From NCBI GenBank assembly GCA_030447725.1, contig JAUJOQ010000003.1, positions 62,001 through 126,000 on the forward strand: a stretch of 64,000 nt of DNA, read 5' to 3'. Positions 51,976 to 61,300 of the stretch are shown in pieces. A program made the position numbers and the translations under genes. This DNA comes from Thermoleophilaceae bacterium. GTDB taxonomy: Bacteria; Actinomycetota; Thermoleophilia; Solirubrobacterales; Thermoleophilaceae. The notes beneath the pieces are model-generated. The model saw only the letters and a program-made list of their open reading frames with translations, searched no databases and was not told where the DNA came from. Every line of letters begins with the position of its first letter. Position 1 is the first letter of the stretch.

Positions 51976-54092
51976 CCACGGTCTTCGGAACCGCCGAAGA
52001 GCTCACCCACGAGGCGGCGCTCGCCGCCGGCGTGCGCTCCCTTCCCCGCCCGAGCCTGCTCGAGCAGCCCCTGGAGGCAAAGGGCAAGGTGGCCGAGGGC
52101 CTTGCCGCCCTGGGCATCGCCAGCCACGGCGACTTGATCGAGCACCTGCCCCACAGCCACCGCGACCGCCGCGACGCCCGCACGATCGCCTCGGTCGGCG
52201 TAGGGGAGGAGGCGACGGTGGCGGTCAGCGTGCGCAGCGTCACCGTCAGACCCATGCGCGACAGGCGCCGCAAGCGAGTGGAGGCCCGGGTCTTCGACGA
52301 AAGCGGTCCGATGCTGGCCGTCTGGTTCAACCAGCCCTGGATCGCCCGGCAGTTGTACGCGGGCGCCGGCGTGCTGCTGCACGGCAAGCTCCGCCGCCGC
52401 AACGAGTTCTGGGTCACCGAGCACGAGCTGGTAGAGCCCGGGGATGCGCCGGTGCACACCGTCGGGCTGGTGCCCGTGCATCCGGCCACAGCCGGCCTGC
52501 CCGCCTCGACGCTGCGGTCGCTGGTCTGGGATGACCTCGGTCTGATCCGCCACGTCGTCGAGCCTCTGCCGGCCGTGCTGCGGATCGCCGAGCGGCTGCC
52601 CGACCGCCCCGCCGCCCTGACCGGCGCTCACTTCCCCGACACCGAGGACGAGGAAGCCGGAGCCCGGCGCCGGCTCGCGTTCGAGGAGCTGTTCCTGCTC
52701 CAGCTCGCCACTGCCGCGAGGAGGCGCCACCGTCGCGAAGGCCGCCGTGCGATGCCATTGGCCGCCCGCGGAACGCTGATCGAGACCTGGCGAGAGGGCC
52801 TGCCGTTTCGGCTGACCGGCGACCAGGAAGCCGCCTGCGCCGACATCGAGTACGACCTCGGTTCGGAGTGCCCGATGCAGCGCCTGCTGATGGGCGAGGT
52901 GGGCAGCGGCAAGACGGCGGTGGCCTTGCACGCGATGCTCCTGGCGGTCGAGAACGGCCGCCAGGCCGCGCTGATGGCTCCCACCGAGACCCTGGCCGAG
53001 CAGCATCTGATCACCCTGAACCGGCTGCTCGGAGGGCTCGCACCGGTCGAGCTGCTCACCGGGTCGACCGCCGCGGGCAGGCGGCGCGAGCTCCTGTCTC
53101 GGCTGGCGTCCGCCGAGCTGCCCCTGGTCGTGGGCACGCACGCACTGATCGAGGACGGGGTGCAGTTCCGCGACCTGTCGGTGTGCGTGGTCGACGAGCA
53201 GCATCGCTTCGGCGTGCGCCAGCGGGCCGCGCTCGACGCCAAGGCCCGCGAGGGTCTGGCGCCCCACGTGCTTCACATGACGGCCACCCCGATCCCACGC
53301 ACCCTGTCCCTCACCGCCTACGGCGACCTCGACGCGACGGTTCTGCGAGAGCTGCCCGCCGGTCGCCGTCCGGTGGAGACGCACGTGGTCGACGGACAGC
53401 GCGCCCGCGCGCGGGCCTACGAGCGCATCCGCGAGGAGATCGCCGCTGGGCGGCAGTGCTTCGTGGTCTGCCCACTCGTCGAGGAGTCGGAGGCGCTGCA
53501 GGCCACTGCCGCGACCGTCGAGGCCGAGCGCCTTGCGCGCACCGAGTTCCGCGACCAGCGCGTGGCCCTCATCCACGGCCAGATGGCCACCGCTGAGAAG
53601 CAGGCGGCAATGAGCTCCTTCGCCGCCGGTGAGGCCGACGTGCTGGTGGCCACGAGCGTCATCGAGGTGGGCATCGACGTGCCCAACGCCACGGTGATGC
53701 TGATCGAGGCGGCCGAGCGCTACGGGCTCTCCCAGCTGCATCAGCTGCGCGGCCGCGTGGGCCGCGGCGAGCACGAGTCGGTGTGCATCCTCTTCGGCGA
53801 CCCGAAGCTGCCGCGCCTGAAGGCGATCGCGTCCGAGCGCGACGGCTTCCGGCTGGCCGAGGTCGACCTCCACCTGCGGGGGGCCGGGGAGCTGCTCGGC
53901 ACGCGCCAGAGCGGCCTGCCGGAGTTCAAGGTGGCGCGGTTGCCCGACGACGCTTCGCTGCTCGAGCGTGCGCACGCGCACGCCGGGGCCCTGATCGAGC
54001 GCGATCCGGCCCTTGCCGCAGCGGAGAACGCGCTGCTGCGCGACGCGGTGATCGCGCGGTTCGGCTCGGAACTCGACCCCATCCCAGCTTGA
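51972..54092 (+). CDS. recG: ATP-dependent DNA helicase RecG
   Basis: The 706-residue protein reverses stalled forks and processes branched DNA. It has an N-terminal OB/wedge domain (about 60-190) and then the helicase core: Walker A MGEVGSGKTAVAL, TETLAEQH, DEQHRFGVRQR, MTATPIPRTL, and the C-terminal VIEVGIDVPNATVM and QLRGRVGRGEH. The TRG-like end DLHLRGAGELLGTRQSGLPEF is present. The GTG at 51972 overlaps the stop of the previous gene. Confidence 0.95.
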   Translation: MTTVFGTAEELTHEAALAAGVRSLPRPSLLEQPLEAKGKVAEGLAALGIASHGDLIEHLPHSHRDRRDARTIASVGVGEEATVAVSVRSVTVRPMRDRRRKRVEARVFDESGPMLAVWFNQPWIARQLYAGAGVLLHGKLRRRNEFWVTEHELVEPGDAPVHTVGLVPVHPATAGLPASTLRSLVWDDLGLIRHVVEPLPAVLRIAERLPDRPAALTGAHFPDTEDEEAGARRRLAFEELFLLQLATAARRRHRREGRRAMPLAARGTLIETWREGLPFRLTGDQEAACADIEYDLGSECPMQRLLMGEVGSGKTAVALHAMLLAVENGRQAALMAPTETLAEQHLITLNRLLGGLAPVELLTGSTAAGRRRELLSRLASAELPLVVGTHALIEDGVQFRDLSVCVVDEQHRFGVRQRAALDAKAREGLAPHVLHMTATPIPRTLSLTAYGDLDATVLRELPAGRRPVETHVVDGQRARARAYERIREEIAAGRQCFVVCPLVEESEALQATAATVEAERLARTEFRDQRVALIHGQMATAEKQAAMSSFAAGEADVLVATSVIEVGIDVPNATVMLIEAAERYGLSQLHQLRGRVGRGEHESVCILFGDPKLPRLKAIASERDGFRLAEVDLHLRGAGELLGTRQSGLPEFKVARLPDDASLLERAHAHAGALIERDPALAAAENALLRDAVIARFGSELDPIPA

Positions 54093-54108
54093 GGGCCTAG
54101 GCCGCGGC

Positions 54109-54636
54109 GTGCGCATCGTCGCGGGCGAGCTCGGGGGCCGGCGCCTGCACGCTCCGCGGGGCCGCGGCACCCGGCCGACCGCCGACCGGGTGCGCGAGGC
54201 GCTGTTCGCCATCCTCGGAGACGTGTCGGGCGCCCGGGTGCTGGACCTCTACGCCGGGTCGGGCGCCCTCGGTATTGAGGCCCTATCGCGCGGCGCCGCC
54301 GAGGCCGGCTTCGTGGACTCCGGTCGCCGCGCGATCGAGGCGATCAGGCGCAACCTCACAGAGCTTGGCCTCGAGGGGGAGGTACACCATGCCGACGCGC
54401 TGTCGTGGCTGGCGCGACCCGCAGGGGATAGGACCTACGACCTCGTGTTCTGCGACCCGCCCTATGATTCCGCGGGCCGCCTGGCCGGGCCGCTCTCGGA
54501 GCGCCTGCCCGCGCTCCTCACCCGATCCGCCCGCATCGTGACCGAATCCGACAAGCGCTCCCCGCTCGACTTGCCGTTGCCGCTCCTTCGCGAGCGCACC
54601 TACGGCGACACGCGGATCGCCGTCTACCGTGGCTAG
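54109..54636 (+). CDS. rsmD: 16S rRNA (guanine966-N2)-methyltransferase
   Basis: The 175-residue protein starts RIVAGELGGRRLHAP and has RPTADRVREALFAIL, the SAM motif VLDLYAGSGALGIEALSRGA and the catalytic DPPY in LVFCDPPYDSAG. Order rsmD-coaD is conserved in many bacteria. It overlaps coaD by 8 bases. Confidence 0.94.
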   Translation: MRIVAGELGGRRLHAPRGRGTRPTADRVREALFAILGDVSGARVLDLYAGSGALGIEALSRGAAEAGFVDSGRRAIEAIRRNLTELGLEGEVHHADALSWLARPAGDRTYDLVFCDPPYDSAGRLAGPLSERLPALLTRSARIVTESDKRSPLDLPLPLLRERTYGDTRIAVYRG

Positions 54637-55114
54637 CACCGCGGTGTGCCCCGGGTCCTATGACCCGGTGACGCTCGGACACCTCGACATCATCGGCCGC
54701 GCCGCGCACGTGTTCGACGAGGTCGTGATCGGCGTCGTGGACCATCCCATCCGCAAGAAGACGGTGTTCACCGCCGAGGAGCGCACCGCCTTCATAGAGG
54801 CGGAGGTCGCGGAAATCGGGAATGTGCAGGTAAAAGCCTTTGATACGCTGCTCGTCGACTTTGCTCGCGAGAACGGAGCCCGGACGATCGTGAAGGGGCT
54901 GCGTGCGATCTCGGACTTCGAGTACGAGTTCGAGATGAATCAGCTCAACCGCAAGATGGCCCCGGACGTCGAGAGCATGTATCTGATGTCAGCTCCTGAA
55001 TTCAGCTTTCTCTCCTCCAGTGGCGTAAAGGAGATCGCCACCTTCGGCGGAGATCTTTCCGGTCTGGTCCCCCCAAAAGTCGCGGAGCGCTTGCAGGAGG
55101 CGCTCAAGCGTTAG
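54629..55114 (+). CDS. coaD: Phosphopantetheine adenylyltransferase
   Basis: The 161-residue enzyme makes dephospho-CoA. Motifs are CPGSYDPVTLGHLDII (the TxGH nucleotide site), IVKGLRAISDFEYE and SFLSSSGVKEIA. Length is standard. The start codon GTG 54629 lies inside the end of rsmD. Confidence 0.96.
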   Translation: MASTAVCPGSYDPVTLGHLDIIGRAAHVFDEVVIGVVDHPIRKKTVFTAEERTAFIEAEVAEIGNVQVKAFDTLLVDFARENGARTIVKGLRAISDFEYEFEMNQLNRKMAPDVESMYLMSAPEFSFLSSSGVKEIATFGGDLSGLVPPKVAERLQEALKR

Positions 55115-55131
55115 CGAACTGAGGTCCCCGA

Positions 55132-55593
55132 ATGGATGTTCTAGTACTCATCGACAAGCTCGACGACACGGTGCACAACGCCAAGCCCGTGCCCCTCACC
55201 GACCAGGTGCGCGTCGACAAGGAGGAGATCTACGACATCCTCGATCAGATGCGGGCCACGATCCCCGAGGAGATCAAGCAGGCCCGCTGGATCGTCAAGG
55301 AGCGCCAGGAGATGCTCGCCGAGGCCAAGCGCGAGGCCGAGCGGATCGTCAAGGAGGCGCGCGAGGAGCAGACGCGGCTGATCGGCGAGGAGGAGATCGT
55401 CAAGCAAGCCGAGCGCCAGGCCGACGAGATCGTCGAGGATGCCCGCGCCCGTGAGCGCGAGATCCGGCTCGGCGCCGAGGACTACGCCGACGACATCCTC
55501 AACACGCTCGAGATCAACCTCGAGAAGTTCACCGCCGCTGTGCAGCGCGGCCGCGACCGGCTCCAGGGCCGAGAAGAAGCCGAAGTAGGCTGA
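55132..55593 (+). CDS. Coiled-coil protein, DivIVA/ATP-synthase-b-like
   Basis: The 153-residue protein is nearly all charged heptads from about residue 45 (AEAKREAERIVKEAREEQTRLIGEEE), with no membrane segment. An N-terminal region (VLIDKLDDTVHNAKPVPLTDQVRVDKEEIYDILDQMR) is conserved between coaD and yceD in related actinobacteria. It is often mislabelled as an ATP synthase subunit. A role in cell division or septum scaffolding is possible but unproven. Confidence 0.75.
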   Translation: MDVLVLIDKLDDTVHNAKPVPLTDQVRVDKEEIYDILDQMRATIPEEIKQARWIVKERQEMLAEAKREAERIVKEAREEQTRLIGEEEIVKQAERQADEIVEDARAREREIRLGAEDYADDILNTLEINLEKFTAAVQRGRDRLQGREEAEVG

Positions 55594-55625
55594 GCCGCGT
55601 CAGGCCGGCGCTAACCTCGATCGAG

Positions 55626-56147
55626 GTGGCGCAGCGGGCTGACAGCTTTGATCTGGGGCGGCTGGGGCTCTCGTCGGGCGAGGCACGCTCGGCCGAGTTG
55701 AGCGTGCCGGTGGAGCCGCTCGCCTTCGGCGGCCAGACCTACGGGGCAGGCCTCGGCGAGGTGGACACGCTTCTCGATGTCTCGCGGACCACGGGAGCGG
55801 GCTATGCGCTTCGCCTGCGCTTCGACCTGCGTCTGTCGGGGCCCTGCATGCGCTGCCTTGAGGACGCCGGCGCTCCCGTCGCGGTCGACGTCCGCGAGGT
55901 GCACCAGCCCACCGAAGACGACGAGAACCTGCTCTCGGAATATCTCGACGAGAACGAGCTCGATCTGCGCTCCTGGGTCCGCGATGCCCTGGTGCTCGCC
56001 CTGCCGGTCCAGATCGTCTGCAGCGATGAATGCAGGGGCCTGTGCCCAACCTGCGGCGCCAACCTCAACGAGGATCCCTCGCACGAGCACGAGCGCGAGC
56101 CCGACCCGCGCTGGGCGAAGCTCTCCGAGCTGAAGCTCGACAGTTGA
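55626..56147 (+). CDS. yceD: YceD (DUF177) family protein
   Basis: The 173-residue protein has the core LRLSGPCMRCLEDAG and the zinc-like CSDECRGLCPTCGANLNEDP, the signature of DUF177. Its place directly before rpmF is conserved across bacteria; plant and bacterial members are linked to 23S rRNA accumulation. The GTG start is at 55626. A hairpin repeat follows the stop within four bases. Confidence 0.9.
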   Translation: MAQRADSFDLGRLGLSSGEARSAELSVPVEPLAFGGQTYGAGLGEVDTLLDVSRTTGAGYALRLRFDLRLSGPCMRCLEDAGAPVAVDVREVHQPTEDDENLLSEYLDENELDLRSWVRDALVLALPVQIVCSDECRGLCPTCGANLNEDPSHEHEREPDPRWAKLSELKLDS

Positions 56148-56150
56148 GGG

Positions 56151-56180
56151 GTTGCAAAGCGGGGCGGTGCCCCCCTTTGA
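56151..56180 (+). repeat. Hairpin repeat, copy 4
   Basis: It begins GGTTGCAAAGCGGGGC and ends GCCCCCCTTTG, differing by one base in the hairpin from the copy at 49002. Stem length is 11 with one C-C mismatch. It lies between yceD and rpmF, next to the 44-bp palindromic repeat, so the whole 120-base gap is repeat DNA. Confidence 0.85.
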
Positions 56181-56186
56181 ATCCCG

Positions 56187-56231
56187 GGGAAGGAGCGCAG
56201 CCGGAACGTCGTTCCGGCGAGCACCGCACCC
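56187..56231 (-). repeat. Dispersed 44-bp palindromic repeat, copy upstream of rpmF
   Basis: The core palindrome GCCGGAACG-T-CGTTCCGGC is at 56201-56219. The flanks match the metK-proximal copy (10412-10455) in inverse orientation with one base indel. The sequence ends about 37 bases before the rpmF start, while the metK copy ends 22 bases before its start. Confidence 0.75.
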
Positions 56232-56268
56232 TTTCCCTCCTCTTCCCCGCTGCTAGCCTTCCGCGGCC

Positions 56269-56472
56269 ATGGCGGTCCCCAAGCAACGACAGTCGCACTC
56301 GCGCACCAACAAGCGCCGCTCCCAGCACAAGATCACGGCGCCCGCCGTGGCCGTGTGCCCGCGCTGCGGCGCAGCGCGCATTCCGCACCGGGTGTGCGGC
56401 GAGTGCGGCACCTACGCCGGCCGTGAGGTCGTCGTCGCCGCGCCGGACACGCACGACCACGACCACGACTAG
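56269..56472 (+). CDS. rpmF: 50S ribosomal protein L32 (zinc-binding form)
   Basis: The 67-residue protein starts AVPKQRQSHSRTNKRRSQHK, the L32 signature, with zinc pairs in VCPRCGAARIPHRVCGECG and an HDHDHD tail. TAGCCT lies 8 bases before the ATG, again suggesting a leaderless transcript. plsX follows 12 bases later. Confidence 0.96.
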   Translation: MAVPKQRQSHSRTNKRRSQHKITAPAVAVCPRCGAARIPHRVCGECGTYAGREVVVAAPDTHDHDHD

Positions 56473-56484
56473 TCGTCCATCGCC

Positions 56485-57471
56485 GTGATCGCGCTGGATG
56501 CGAACGGCGCCGACGGCGGTCCGGCGATGGTGGCCGAGGGCGCTCGCCTCTCCGGCCACAGCGTGATCCTGTTCGGCCCCGCGGCGCAGCTGTCCGGGGA
56601 GCATGTGGTCGACGCCCCGTTGCGCATCTCGGGCGAGGAGGAGCCGGTGCGCGCTGTGCGCTCCCGGCCCGAGGCTTCGATCGTGCAGGCCGCCAGGGCT
56701 GTCGCCGAGGGCCGCGCCGACGCCTTGGTGTCCGCGGGGTCGACCGGTCCGACGCTGGCCGCCGCCACGCTCAACGTGAAGCGGATACGGGGAGTCCACC
56801 GCCCGGCGCTCGCCGCACTCCTGCCGCTGCCCTCCGGCCCGGCGCTGCTGCTCGATGCGGGAGCCAACGTCGAGGTGCGCCCCGAGCACCTGGTGCAGTT
56901 CGCCTACATGGGCTCGGCGTTCATGGAGAGCGTGCACGGGATCGCGCGCCCGCGCGTGGGCTTGCTCTCGGTCGGCGTGGAGTCGGGCAAGGGCACCCCT
57001 GACGTGGTCGCCGCGCGGGAGCGGCTCTCACAGTCGGGCCTCAACTTCACCGGCAACGTGGAGGGCTTCGACCTGCCGGCCGGCGCCGCGGACGTCGTGG
57101 TCACCGACGGCTTCACGGGAAACGTGGCGCTGAAGGTCATGGAGGGCACCTCGCGCACGGTGCGCGAGGCGATCCGGGACGCGGTGCGCACAGGCGGCCC
57201 GCTGTCGATGGCGGGCGGCCTGCTGATCCGCGGAGCCGTGGGCCGGCTGAGGCAGCAGCTCGACCCCGAAGCCGCGGGGGGCGCCATCCTCCTCGGCCTG
57301 CGAAAGCCGGTGATCGTCGCTCACGGCAGCTTCGGGCCGAACGGGATCGCCAACGCGGTGGCTCTGGCGAGCCGGGCTGTCGACGAGCGGATGGTCGAGC
57401 GCACGCACGCCGCACTGGAGGCCGGCGGGGCCTTGCGATCCGCTCCCGCTGGTAGCGTCGCCGTCCGATGA
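56485..57471 (+). CDS. plsX: Phosphate acyltransferase
   Basis: The 328-residue enzyme makes acyl-phosphate from acyl-ACP for phospholipid synthesis. It starts IALDANGADGGPAM, and has VSAGSTGPTLAAATL, LLDAGANVEVRPEHLVQFA and VVTDGFTGNVALKVMEG. Its stop overlaps acpP as ATGA. Confidence 0.95.
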   Translation: MIALDANGADGGPAMVAEGARLSGHSVILFGPAAQLSGEHVVDAPLRISGEEEPVRAVRSRPEASIVQAARAVAEGRADALVSAGSTGPTLAAATLNVKRIRGVHRPALAALLPLPSGPALLLDAGANVEVRPEHLVQFAYMGSAFMESVHGIARPRVGLLSVGVESGKGTPDVVAARERLSQSGLNFTGNVEGFDLPAGAADVVVTDGFTGNVALKVMEGTSRTVREAIRDAVRTGGPLSMAGGLLIRGAVGRLRQQLDPEAAGGAILLGLRKPVIVAHGSFGPNGIANAVALASRAVDERMVERTHAALEAGGALRSAPAGSVAVR

Positions 57472-57722
57472 GCCGAGAAGAGATCCTCGGTCGCATCCGA
57501 GAGCACCTGGCCAGCGAGCTCGAGGTCGACCCGGCCGTGATACAGGACACCACCCGCTTCCGGGAGGACCTCGAGGCGGATTCGCTCGATCTCGTCGAGT
57601 TGACCGTCGAGCTCGAGGACACCTACGGCATCCGCATCCCCGACGAGCAGGCCGCCAAGATCCTCACCGTCGGGCAGGCCGCCGACTTCGTTGTCGCCCA
57701 TGCCGAGGAAATCGACGGCTGA
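57468..57722 (+). CDS. acpP: Acyl carrier protein
   Basis: The 84-residue acidic helical protein has the phosphopantetheine serine in FREDLEADSLDLVELTVELE. It follows plsX by overlap, and the rnc start lies within its last codons. Confidence 0.94.
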   Translation: MSREEILGRIREHLASELEVDPAVIQDTTRFREDLEADSLDLVELTVELEDTYGIRIPDEQAAKILTVGQAADFVVAHAEEIDG

Positions 57723-58398
57723 CAGCGTCCAGAGCCTTGCGGACCTGCTGGAGCAACTCCCCGAGGATCTTGCCCGCCAGGCGTTCACCCACGCCTCGTG
57801 GGTCGAGCACCGGGCCGAGTCCTACGAGCGGCTGGCCTTTCTGGGGGACGTCGTCCTGAGCCTCGCCGTTTCGGACCATCTGTTCCCGCGCTTCGAGCGC
57901 TACGGCGCGGGGCGGCTCACCAAGCTGCGCGCTCAGGCCGTGAGCGGCCCCTCGTGCGCCAGGGTCGCGCTCGAGCTGGCGGTGCCAGAGCGGCTGCGCG
58001 CGGCCGCCCCCGCGGGCGCCGGGCGCAGCTTCGAGCTGCTCGCGGCCAGCGAGCGGGTGCTGGCGTCGGTCTGCGAAGCCGTGATCGGCGCCTGCTACCT
58101 CGCCTTCGGTCTCGACACGGTCGCGCCCGCGGTAGTGGCCGCTTTCGAGGATCAGATCGACGACGCGCTCGAGCGCTCGGTGGACTACAAGTCGCTCTTG
58201 CAGGAACGCCTCGCCCGCCGGGCGGAGGTCGTGACCTACCGGATCGCCTGCGAAGAGGGTCCCGCGCACGACCGTCGCTTCGTGGCGATCGCCGAGGCCG
58301 AGGGCCACGAGATCGGCCGCGGCGAGGGCAAGACCAAGAAGGCGGCCGAGCAGGAGGCCGCGATGCAGGCGCTCGAGCCCCGGGTGGCGGGGGACTGA
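57700..58398 (+). CDS. rnc: Ribonuclease III with altered catalytic residues
   Basis: The 232-residue protein has the RNase III fold: ESYERLAFLGDVVLSL (signature), GRLTKLRAQAVS, LASVCEAVIGACYL, and a C-terminal double-stranded RNA-binding domain (YKSLLQERLARRAEVVTY to GEGKTKKAAEQEAAMQAL). Of the four metal-binding residues of E. coli RNase III (E41, D45, D114, E117), D45 (D50 here) and E117 (E126) remain, but E41 is Ala (A46) and D114 is Ser (S123). The start is ATG 57700; TTG 57691 is possible. It overlaps acpP and smc. Confidence 0.88.
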   Translation: MPRKSTADSVQSLADLLEQLPEDLARQAFTHASWVEHRAESYERLAFLGDVVLSLAVSDHLFPRFERYGAGRLTKLRAQAVSGPSCARVALELAVPERLRAAAPAGAGRSFELLAASERVLASVCEAVIGACYLAFGLDTVAPAVVAAFEDQIDDALERSVDYKSLLQERLARRAEVVTYRIACEEGPAHDRRFVAIAEAEGHEIGRGEGKTKKAAEQEAAMQALEPRVAGD

Positions 58399-61300
58399 TG
58401 CACCTGCGCTCGATCCGGATGAAGGGATTCAAGTCCTTTCCCCATCGCACCAGGCTCGACTTCTCCCCCGGCGTGGGGGTCGTGGTCGGCCCCAACGGCT
58501 CGGGCAAGTCCAACATCACCGACGCCGTGCTGTGGGCGCTGGGCGAGCAGAGCCCCCTGGCGGTCCGCGGCCAGACGATGAAGGACGTGATCTTTGCCGG
58601 CGGCCACGGGGTGAGAGGTTCGAGTGCCGCTGAGGTGGAGGTGGTGATCGACAACTCCGACGGCCGCTCCGGCAGCGAGTTCTCAGAGATCTCGATCGTG
58701 CGGCGCCTCGACCGGTCAGGCGAGGGCGAGTACCGCCTCAACGGGGCTCGGTGCCGTCTGGCAGACGTCGTCGAGGTGCTGTCGGACACCGGTCTCGGCA
58801 AGGAGATGCACTCCGTGGTCTCCCAGGGACGGGTGGAGTCGATCGTGCTCTCCCGGCCGCGGGAGCGCCGGCTGCTGATAGAGGAGGCCGCGGGGCTGGG
58901 CAAGCACCGCAAGCGCCGCCGCCGGGCGCAGCTCAAGCTCGAGCGCACCGAGGAGAACCTGTCGCGCGCCCTGGATGTGGAGCGCGAGGCGCGCTCACGG
59001 CTGGGTCCGCTCAAGCGCCAGGCCGAGGCCGCGCAGTTGCACGAGCGCCTGGCGCGTCAAAGCGACGAGGCCCGTTACGAGCTGGCCCGCGACGACCTGC
59101 GCTGCGCCGTGCAGCGGCTGGCCCGCGCCGAGGCCGCCGCGAAGGCAGCGCGAGCGGAGCGCGACGAGGCGGATGGCCTGCTGGCCGCGATCGCCACCCG
59201 CAGAGAGGCTGCCGAGCAGGCGTTCGCGGCGCTCACCGCCCAGCGCGAGGAGCTCCAGGGCCGGCTGTACTCGGCTCGCTCTGCCGTACAGCGGATCGAC
59301 ATCCGCCTGGAACGCGCCCGCGACCAGGCACGTGCCGCCACAGAGGGTGGGCGGCGGCGCCGAACCCAGCTCGAGCTGCTCGAGCGAGAGCTCCGCGAGC
59401 CAGGCGACCCCGCCGCGGGGCCCGAGGGGCGCATCGGGGCGCTGGAGGCCGAGCTGGCCGATCTCGAGGGCGCCCGCGAGGAACGGGTGCGCGAGGAGCT
59501 GGAGTCACTCGAGCGAGAGCGCCGGCAGGCGCTTGCCCAGCGCGCCGAGCTCGAAGAAGCCGCGTCGGGCTGCCGGAAAGCCCTCGCCCGGGCTGAAGCG
59601 TCGGCGGAGAGCGCACGCCGTGATCGCCGCGAGGCCGAGCGCGCCGCCGAGGCGGCGCGCTCGGGTGCGGCCAGGGCCGGCGCCGAGCTGGCCGCCGTGA
59701 ATCAGTTCCTGCGCACCGCGAGCGACGCCCGCGGGGGCGCCGGGGCGCTGTCGGGCGCGCTCGACGTCGACCCCGGCTATGAGACCGCAGTCGCCGCCGT
59801 GCTGGGCCCCCGGCTGAGCGCCGCGGTGGTCGACAGCACGGAGGCCGCCGAGGCGCTGCTCGACCGCTCAGGCGAGGACGGCGGGGTGGTGCTGGTCGCC
59901 GACCGCCACGGTGAGCCGAGCGCAGGTGAGTCTCCCTGCGCGGGCGCGCAGCGCCTCCTCGACCGTGTCCGGGCCAGCGGCCCGGCGGCCGCGGTGGTTG
60001 CCCGGCTGCTGAGCGACGTCTGGCTCGTGCCTTCGCTCTCGGACGTGCCCGCCGGCTTTGCTGGCTGCGCGGTCACCCGTGCGGGCCGCGTGCTCTCGGC
60101 CTCCGCCCTCGAGCTGCGCCAAGCCCCGGCCGGCGGGCCGGAGAAGCTGCTCGAGCAGCGCAATCGGCGCGCGGAGCTGGTCGCGGCGTCCGAGCAGGCC
60201 GTTCGCGCCGAGGTGGCCGCCGGGAAGGCGCTCGAGAGCGCGGTCGAGGCAGTCGGCGGTGCGGACACGGCGCTAGAGGAGGCCGACGTCGCGCTGCGGC
60301 GTGCCCTGCGCGAGGTGGAGGAGGCCGCGGAGTCGGTGCGGCGGACGGAGTGGCTGATGCAGCGCCGCCGCGAGGCGCCGGACGAGGGCCCCGATGCGGT
60401 GCGGCGCGCCGAGCTGTCCGCGGAGGTCCGCAGCGAGCGTCGCCTTGCCGAGAGCCTGCTGCGCGAGCGCGCCGAGCGGGAGGCCCGAGCGGCCGGCCTG
60501 AAGGCCAGGGTCGGAAAGGACGCTGTGCTGGCCGAGCAGGCGGGCAGGGCCGCCGAGGCACTCGAAGCTGCACGCCAGGCGGTGGGCACGAGCGTGACCG
60601 CACTCGAGGCCGAGCGTGCGGCCGGGGCGCAGGCCGGCGAGAGAACCGCATCGGCCCTACGGGCATGCGCCCATGAGGAGGCGGAGACTCAGGCGCGCTT
60701 GAGAGCAGCCGGCGAGCGGGTCACCTCCGCCGAGGTCGCGGCCCAGCAGATCAGGGACGGCGCCGCCGACGCCCAAGCCGGCCTGGTCGACGTGGCCGGC
60801 CGCCTGGGCCTCGCGCCCGACCTTCCCGGGGAGGCACTGGACGAGCAGCGGCGCGAGGAGCTGAGCAGCCGTATCGAGCGCCTCACCAGGCGACGCGAGC
60901 AGCTGGGCGCGGTCAATCCCCTCGCCAGCGAGCAGTACGAGGCGGCCGTGGCCCACGTGGAGGAGCTCGAGGGCCAGCGCTCCGACCTCGAGGCAGCGCT
61001 GGAGGAGCTGGCGGGGCTCATACGCGACACCGACCGCCGCATCCGAGACAGCTTCGAGGAGACCTTCGAGGCCGCTGCCAAGCACTTCGAGGACGTGGTC
61101 GCGCACCTCTTCCCCGGCGGCCGAGGGCGCCTGCGACTGGTGCAGGCCGACCAGACACCCCGTCCCGTGCTCGGCGGCGAAGATCCTCACGCCGAGGCGG
61201 CCCGTGCCGGCGAGTCCGATGAGGCCGACGGGCATGCGGCCCCGGTCGAGCACGGCGTGGAGATCGAGGTCACGCCGGCCGGGAAGTCCACCAAGCGGCT

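Noticed and set aside
51756-54212. An 818-codon minus-strand frame opposite recG
   Set aside because: Shadow of recG and the fakA-like gene; codon bias fits only the plus strand.
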